A stretch of DNA of 64,000 nucleotides, taken from assembly GCF_001517835.1 (NCBI RefSeq), contig NZ_LOQG01000001.1, positions 211,564-275,563 of the forward strand, written 5' to 3'. Within the stretch, counting starts at the first letter, position 1; each line of letters opens with the position of its first letter. Below the pieces are notes generated by a model. The model saw only the letters and a program-made list of their open reading frames with translations. It did not search any database and had not been told where the DNA came from. This document shows positions 59,843-64,000 of this stretch, in pieces. This DNA comes from Caviibacter abscessus. GTDB lineage: Bacteria; Fusobacteriota; Fusobacteriia; Fusobacteriales; Leptotrichiaceae. The translations under genes were made by a program, and so were the position numbers.

Positions 59843-61627
59843 TTATTTTGCTATATATGCTTCTTTTGATGTTAATTGATCTATAAGTTTATGTAATTTA
59901 GAATTATCTGCTACTGATGAAGAGTATTTAACTCTCTTATTTACAGGAGATACTCTATATCCGAACGTTAATGGAATAAATCCTAATTCATTTTCCATAT
60001 AATTCTTTTCCCATTCTCTAACCGCATCAATTCTAAATTGAGGATTTTTTACACCTTCAACACTTTGTGTTTTATTAATTAATTCTTCATTTTTATCAGA
60101 CGCAATACGAGCTAAATTAAGTTTAGAATTTTTTGCATAAACTCCTGTTAAATCAAGTGCTGTTCCTACTCTCCATCCACCAATCCAAGCATCTATCTCT
60201 TTATTATTTTCTATAACTTTGTCATAAAAACTATTAAATTCAATTAATCTTCCTGTTGCTAAATTAACTTTAAGTCCTATTTCTTCCCAGTTTTGTAAAT
60301 ACTGCTTTGAAACTGGTTCTGCTGTATCTCCACCTGCCATGAATGCAACATTTATTTCTAATGGTTTACCATTTTTATCTTCTCTTATACCATCACCATT
60401 TATATCTTTATATCCTGCTTTATCTAATATTTCTTTAGCTTTTTCAGGATTATATGTAAATCTAACTTCATCTGTATGATATTTTTTAAATGCAGGTGGT
60501 ATTGGTGAGTTTCCTCTTTCTGAAAGACCATTACTGAATTTTTTTGTTACAGCTTCAACATTCATAGCATAAGCCATCGCTTTTCTTAAATTTATATCAT
60601 ATAATTTTGCATTTGTATCAGTTATATTTTCACCTTTTTTTGCATCCCAATAACCTAAATTAAATCCTAAATATGTATATGCTAAATCTGTTGTTCCCGT
60701 TATTGCTATATTACTTAAATCTTTATATTCTGTATATAGATTTGCTGGAACACCTGAATAAAAATCAAATTCTCCTTTTTTCATTGATGATATCACTGAA
60801 GATTCAGGTATAACTTTCATTATTAACTTTTCAACTTTTGGTATATATTTTTTTTCATAATAATATGGATTTGGTACTAATTCAACACTTTCTCCAGGAA
60901 CTATTTTTTTCAAAATATATCTACCATATGATAAAGGATGTAATCTAACTTTATCTGAGCTTTCTAAATCTTTAACAGGTACATCTTGTAAATAATGTCT
61001 TGGTGTGAAATAACCAGTTAATCCTCCAACACCATTTAATACAGTTGGTGCAATTTCTTTAACATGAATTCTAACTTCAGTATCACTTACTTTTTCAAGT
61101 CCACTTATAGTTTTTGTCTTACCTGCATGGTATTCCTCAATACCTTCAACTAGTCTATAGCTTTTATCATATCTTAAACCTGTATAATCCGGATGTGCCA
61201 CTAATTCGTATGTATAAATATAATCATCTATTGTTAAAGGGTGTCCATCTGACCATTTCATTCCTTCTTTTATTTTTACAGTTAATACTTTATTATCAAC
61301 ATCAACACTAAGAGATCCAGGTCCACCTTCTACAACATCAAAATTACCGTCTGTTAATAACACTTGTTCATATATATTTTGATATATTACGCTATCTAAA
61401 CTATCATTAGATAATATAGGTAAAAATATACCTTTAAATGGCGATTGTGAAACCAATGCTGTTTTCATTACTCCACCTTCAATTCCTGCTTCATCAGAAA
61501 CCCAATTTTCTGCAAAAGCAGATGTATCTACTTTTGTTGTTTGTTGCGATTTTTTTTGACCTAAACCACAAGAAACTAGCGATATTAGCATTAAACTTGC
61601 CATGCTTTTTAATAAAAATTTTCTCAT
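59843..61627 (-). CDS. oppA: Oligopeptide ABC transporter substrate-binding lipoprotein
   Basis: 594 aa. Signal peptide with lipobox KSMASLMLISLVSCGLG. SBP family 5 marks: VKIKEGMKWSDGHPLTIDDYIYT near residue 120, YVPERM-like VELVPNPYYYEKKY, RKAMAYAMNVEAVTK and NPEKAKEILDKAGYKD. A NGDGI loop with a calcium-binding look is seen at DINGDGIRED. It delivers peptides to the OppBC channel. The substrate could also be another solute of this family. Confidence 0.88.
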   Translation of the reverse strand: MRKFLLKSMASLMLISLVSCGLGQKKSQQTTKVDTSAFAENWVSDEAGIEGGVMKTALVSQSPFKGIFLPILSNDSLDSVIYQNIYEQVLLTDGNFDVVEGGPGSLSVDVDNKVLTVKIKEGMKWSDGHPLTIDDYIYTYELVAHPDYTGLRYDKSYRLVEGIEEYHAGKTKTISGLEKVSDTEVRIHVKEIAPTVLNGVGGLTGYFTPRHYLQDVPVKDLESSDKVRLHPLSYGRYILKKIVPGESVELVPNPYYYEKKYIPKVEKLIMKVIPESSVISSMKKGEFDFYSGVPANLYTEYKDLSNIAITGTTDLAYTYLGFNLGYWDAKKGENITDTNAKLYDINLRKAMAYAMNVEAVTKKFSNGLSERGNSPIPPAFKKYHTDEVRFTYNPEKAKEILDKAGYKDINGDGIREDKNGKPLEINVAFMAGGDTAEPVSKQYLQNWEEIGLKVNLATGRLIEFNSFYDKVIENNKEIDAWIGGWRVGTALDLTGVYAKNSKLNLARIASDKNEELINKTQSVEGVKNPQFRIDAVREWEKNYMENELGFIPLTFGYRVSPVNKRVKYSSSVADNSKLHKLIDQLTSKEAYIAK

Positions 61628-61658
61628 TTTTTAAATTCCTCCTATTTAACCAAATATA

Positions 61659-62558
61659 TTATCCTAATCTTTGTTTAACATTTGTAGCTCTTTTTAATGC
61701 CTGTCCTACATAATTAATGCATAACATTAATATTAATATAAGTATTGACGCTGGAATCCAAACCCAAGGTTTTGATGATATTACTTCAGGTTTTGATGCA
61801 TAACTTATTAGTGTCCCAAGTGAAGGAGTTGATAGCGGTAATCCATATCCAAGATATGTAAGCCCTGTTTCAATTCCTATATTCCCGGCAAAAGTTAATG
61901 TTAAATTAACAAGTATTATCGAACTTATATTAGGTAATAATTCTTTAACTATTATTACAAAATCTCTTGTTCCTAATGTTTTTGATGCTTGTATATAGTC
62001 TCTTCTTGATTCTGATAATGCTTTTGATCTTACAAGTCTTGCAGATCCAACCCAAGCAAATGCTGATAGAATGAATATAAATTTAGGGACCGTATATTTA
62101 GGTACTATTGTTATAAATACAATAATAACCATTGTTATAGGTAATATCATTATAAAATCAATTATACGCATTATGTAACTGTCTATTTTTCCACCATAAT
62201 ATCCAGCAACTAATCCTATTGAAATACCAATAAATTGTGCTATACATGTAACACTAAATCCTATTAAAATTGAATTCCTTGCTCCTATTATTAATTGGCC
62301 AAATATAGGACGCCCTCCTGAGTCAGCACCAAGTAAAAATCCTTCACCAGGTCTTGCATAAGAATCTAATATTTCAACTTTTGTTACTGCTTCTTTATCA
62401 AGTAATGCTGCTGTTATAAATATAATTAATATCAGTGCAACTAAAAGTGCTAAAGAAAACAAAGCAACCTTATCTTTTTGAAATTCCCTTTTAATAACAT
62501 TAAAGCCTGTAGGAATTTCATTACTTATTTCTTGTTTTTTTTCTTCATTGTTATTCAT
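61659..62558 (-). CDS. oppC: Oligopeptide ABC transporter permease
   Basis: 299 aa with six membrane helices. The N-terminal cytoplasmic arm is followed by LFSLALLVALILIIF. GADSGGRPIFGQLIIGARNS and the ATPase-contact EAA loop (SRRDYIQASKTLGTRDFVI) are typical of OppC/DppC. It lies 10 bp after oppB and 31 bp before oppA. Confidence 0.92.
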   Translation of the reverse strand: MNNNEEKKQEISNEIPTGFNVIKREFQKDKVALFSLALLVALILIIFITAALLDKEAVTKVEILDSYARPGEGFLLGADSGGRPIFGQLIIGARNSILIGFSVTCIAQFIGISIGLVAGYYGGKIDSYIMRIIDFIMILPITMVIIVFITIVPKYTVPKFIFILSAFAWVGSARLVRSKALSESRRDYIQASKTLGTRDFVIIVKELLPNISSIILVNLTLTFAGNIGIETGLTYLGYGLPLSTPSLGTLISYASKPEVISSKPWVWIPASILILILMLCINYVGQALKRATNVKQRLG

Positions 62559-62568
62559 AAAATTCCTC

Positions 62569-63531
62569 CTACTCTATTCTTATTCTAGGGTCTACCACAC
62601 TTAATATTATATCTGATAATAAACTACCTATTAATGTAAGTATTCCATAAAGCAATACTAATATTGTTATAACACTATAATCTCTTGAACTTATTGAGCT
62701 TATAAACAACTGTCCCATACCTGGATAGCCAAATATTGTTTCAATAAATACAGAACCACCTAATAATCCTGTTATTGTATAACCTAAGAAAGCTGCTATA
62801 GGTAATAAAGAATTTCTAAATATATGTTTTGTATAAACTACATTTTCAGGAACTCCCTTACTTCTTGCAGTTTTTACATAATCTTGTTCCTTAGCATCTA
62901 TTACTTCATTTCTTAAATATTGTATTGTTCCAACCGTACTAAGTAGTGCATACGTTATAGAAGGTAATGCTATATGATATAATCTATTAAAATAATATGC
63001 TATTGTTCCAGGCTCCACGTTTAAGTCAACTGAACCTGATGTAGGGAATAAATTTAATTGATATCCAAATAACCATAGCATTAATATTGATAATACAAAT
63101 GTTGGTATTGCATAACTTATATAATTATATAATATTACTGCTTTATCAAATTTTGAATCATTATATCTTCCTGCTAATATGCCTAAAGGAATTGAAATTG
63201 AATAAGATAATAAAACACTAAATAATGACAATATAAATGTATTATATCCTCTTTGTCCTATTAAAGTTATTACCTTAAGCTTATATGTATAACTCATTCC
63301 AAAATCTCCATGGAACAAGTTTTTTATCCATCTAATATATTGTATATACCAAGGATCATAAAGACCAAGTTTTCTTCTTAAACTTTCTATTGTTTCAGGA
63401 GATAAATTAGGATCTAACATTCCTGAAAATGGATCTCCTGGCATAAACTTAGCTAATATAAATACTAAAATACTTAATATAATAATTTGAGGTATCATAA
63501 CTAAAATTCTTCTAAGTATTGTTTTCCACAT
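62569..63531 (-). CDS. oppB: Oligopeptide ABC transporter permease
   Basis: 320 aa with six membrane helices. Family marks: FILAKFMPGDPFSGM, the EAA loop AKEQDYVKTARSKGVPENVVYTKH and GYPGMGQLFISSISSRDYSV. It pairs with OppC to make the channel. It starts 1 bp after oppD ends. Confidence 0.93.
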   Translation of the reverse strand: MWKTILRRILVMIPQIIILSILVFILAKFMPGDPFSGMLDPNLSPETIESLRRKLGLYDPWYIQYIRWIKNLFHGDFGMSYTYKLKVITLIGQRGYNTFILSLFSVLLSYSISIPLGILAGRYNDSKFDKAVILYNYISYAIPTFVLSILMLWLFGYQLNLFPTSGSVDLNVEPGTIAYYFNRLYHIALPSITYALLSTVGTIQYLRNEVIDAKEQDYVKTARSKGVPENVVYTKHIFRNSLLPIAAFLGYTITGLLGGSVFIETIFGYPGMGQLFISSISSRDYSVITILVLLYGILTLIGSLLSDIILSVVDPRIRIE

Positions 63532-63532
63532 A

Positions 63533-64000
63533 CTACTTCACCTCATCTTTCAATGCAACAAAGTGAGTTGAATCTTTATAAAGAGGTTTTAAGTCTAATA
63601 CTCTTCCGTTATTATCATAATATTCTTTTTCTTTTTCAACATATTCATTTTCAATATTAATTCTATTTATCATATTTTTTTCTCTAACTGTAGGATCTAC
63701 ATCTGGAATTGCAGCGATTAATCTTTTTGTATATATATGTGTTGCATTACCATATATATCATTTTTTAATCCTTTTTCTACAAATCTTCCTTTATACATT
63801 ATATATATTTCATCACACATATGTTTTACTACACCTAAATCATGTGTTATTAATATTATTCCTGCTTTTATTTCATCTTTTAATTGTCTTATTAAATCAA
63901 GTATTTGTGCTTGTATTGTAACGTCAAGTGCTGTTGTAGGTTCATCACAAATTAATATGTCAGGTTTACATGAAAGTGCAATTGCAATTATTACTCTTTG
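63533..64000 (-). CDS. oppD: Oligopeptide ABC transporter ATPase OppD (C-terminal part)
   Basis: The gene continues beyond the right edge; 155 codons are visible. They start in the helix after the signature (QRVIIAIALSCKP), then Walker B (DILICDEPTTALDVT), H-loop (GIILITHDLGVVKHM) and the OppD/F C-terminal region (YTKRLIAAIPDVDPT). An internal ATG at 63820 is not the real start, since Walker B lies in frame upstream. It powers the OppBC channel. An oppF gene is expected beyond the window or may be absent. Confidence 0.93.
   Translation of the reverse strand, partial: QRVIIAIALSCKPDILICDEPTTALDVTIQAQILDLIRQLKDEIKAGIILITHDLGVVKHMCDEIYIMYKGRFVEKGLKNDIYGNATHIYTKRLIAAIPDVDPTVREKNMINRINIENEYVEKEKEYYDNNGRVLDLKPLYKDSTHFVALKDEVK

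Overview
The window is an AT-rich bacterial chromosome segment with very tight gene packing, many ATGA or TAATG stop/start overlaps, and TTGACA-N17-TATAAT-type promoters in front of tRNA genes. The GroEL sequence, a GH13 lipoprotein with a lipobox, the strong AT bias and the small metabolic gene set suggest a member of Fusobacteriota, perhaps the Sneathia/Streptobacillus (Leptotrichiaceae) group. An AT-rich Firmicute with a mevalonate pathway cannot be excluded from sequence reading alone.

Layout. 1-1319: two glycolipid glycosyltransferases (minus strand). 1416-1652: tRNA-Val, -Asp and -Phe. 1846-5058: a small membrane protein, a truncated AAA ATPase, a queuosine-precursor transporter, a radical SAM protein and exonuclease III. 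5094-13478: tRNA-Leu, then a plus-strand run of foldase-like protein, trmB, a beta-propeller/uracil-DNA-glycosylase fusion, guaB, ligA, a YwaF-like membrane protein and asnA. 13605-21255 (minus): a complete L-ascorbate system (ulaF-ulaE-ulaG, a PRD regulator, a beta-propeller protein of unknown role, and PTS EIIB-EIIC-EIIA). 21427-22101: the ordinary ung gene.

22860-27770 is foreign: a decayed Tn1549-like integrative element joined to the 3' end of rlmD. It keeps RepA, a CD1845-like protein, MobC, a relaxase and an ECF transporter cassette. Both ECF membrane components are frameshifted or interrupted, and the ATPase looks like a chimera with a host ABC exporter. No integrase remains. 27736-31455 carries rlmD and two aminotransferases. 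31608-33029 has a small membrane protein, a frameshifted trmN6-like methyltransferase, and tRNA-Arg, -Ser(GCT) and -Ser(TGA).

33152-38313 is a cellobiose/beta-glucoside PTS operon with its regulator. 38458-39945 is an alpha-amylase-family lipoprotein. 39999-52067 is one continuous minus-strand array: hpt, purA, purB, the complete mevalonate pathway (thl, mvaS, mvaA, mvaK1, mvaD, mvaK2, fni), groES and groEL. 52152-59611 holds a GH31 glucosidase, pepC, tgt, rel and an IclR regulator. tRNA-Cys follows, and the window ends in an oligopeptide ABC transporter (oppA, oppC, oppB, partial oppD).

The most unusual items are the propeller-UDG fusion with an altered catalytic motif, a Tgt lacking two of its four zinc ligands in a genome that also has a likely queuine-salvage gene pair, the propeller protein inside the ascorbate operon, and the chimeric ATPase at the element edge. 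No CRISPR array, rRNA or complete insertion sequence was seen.
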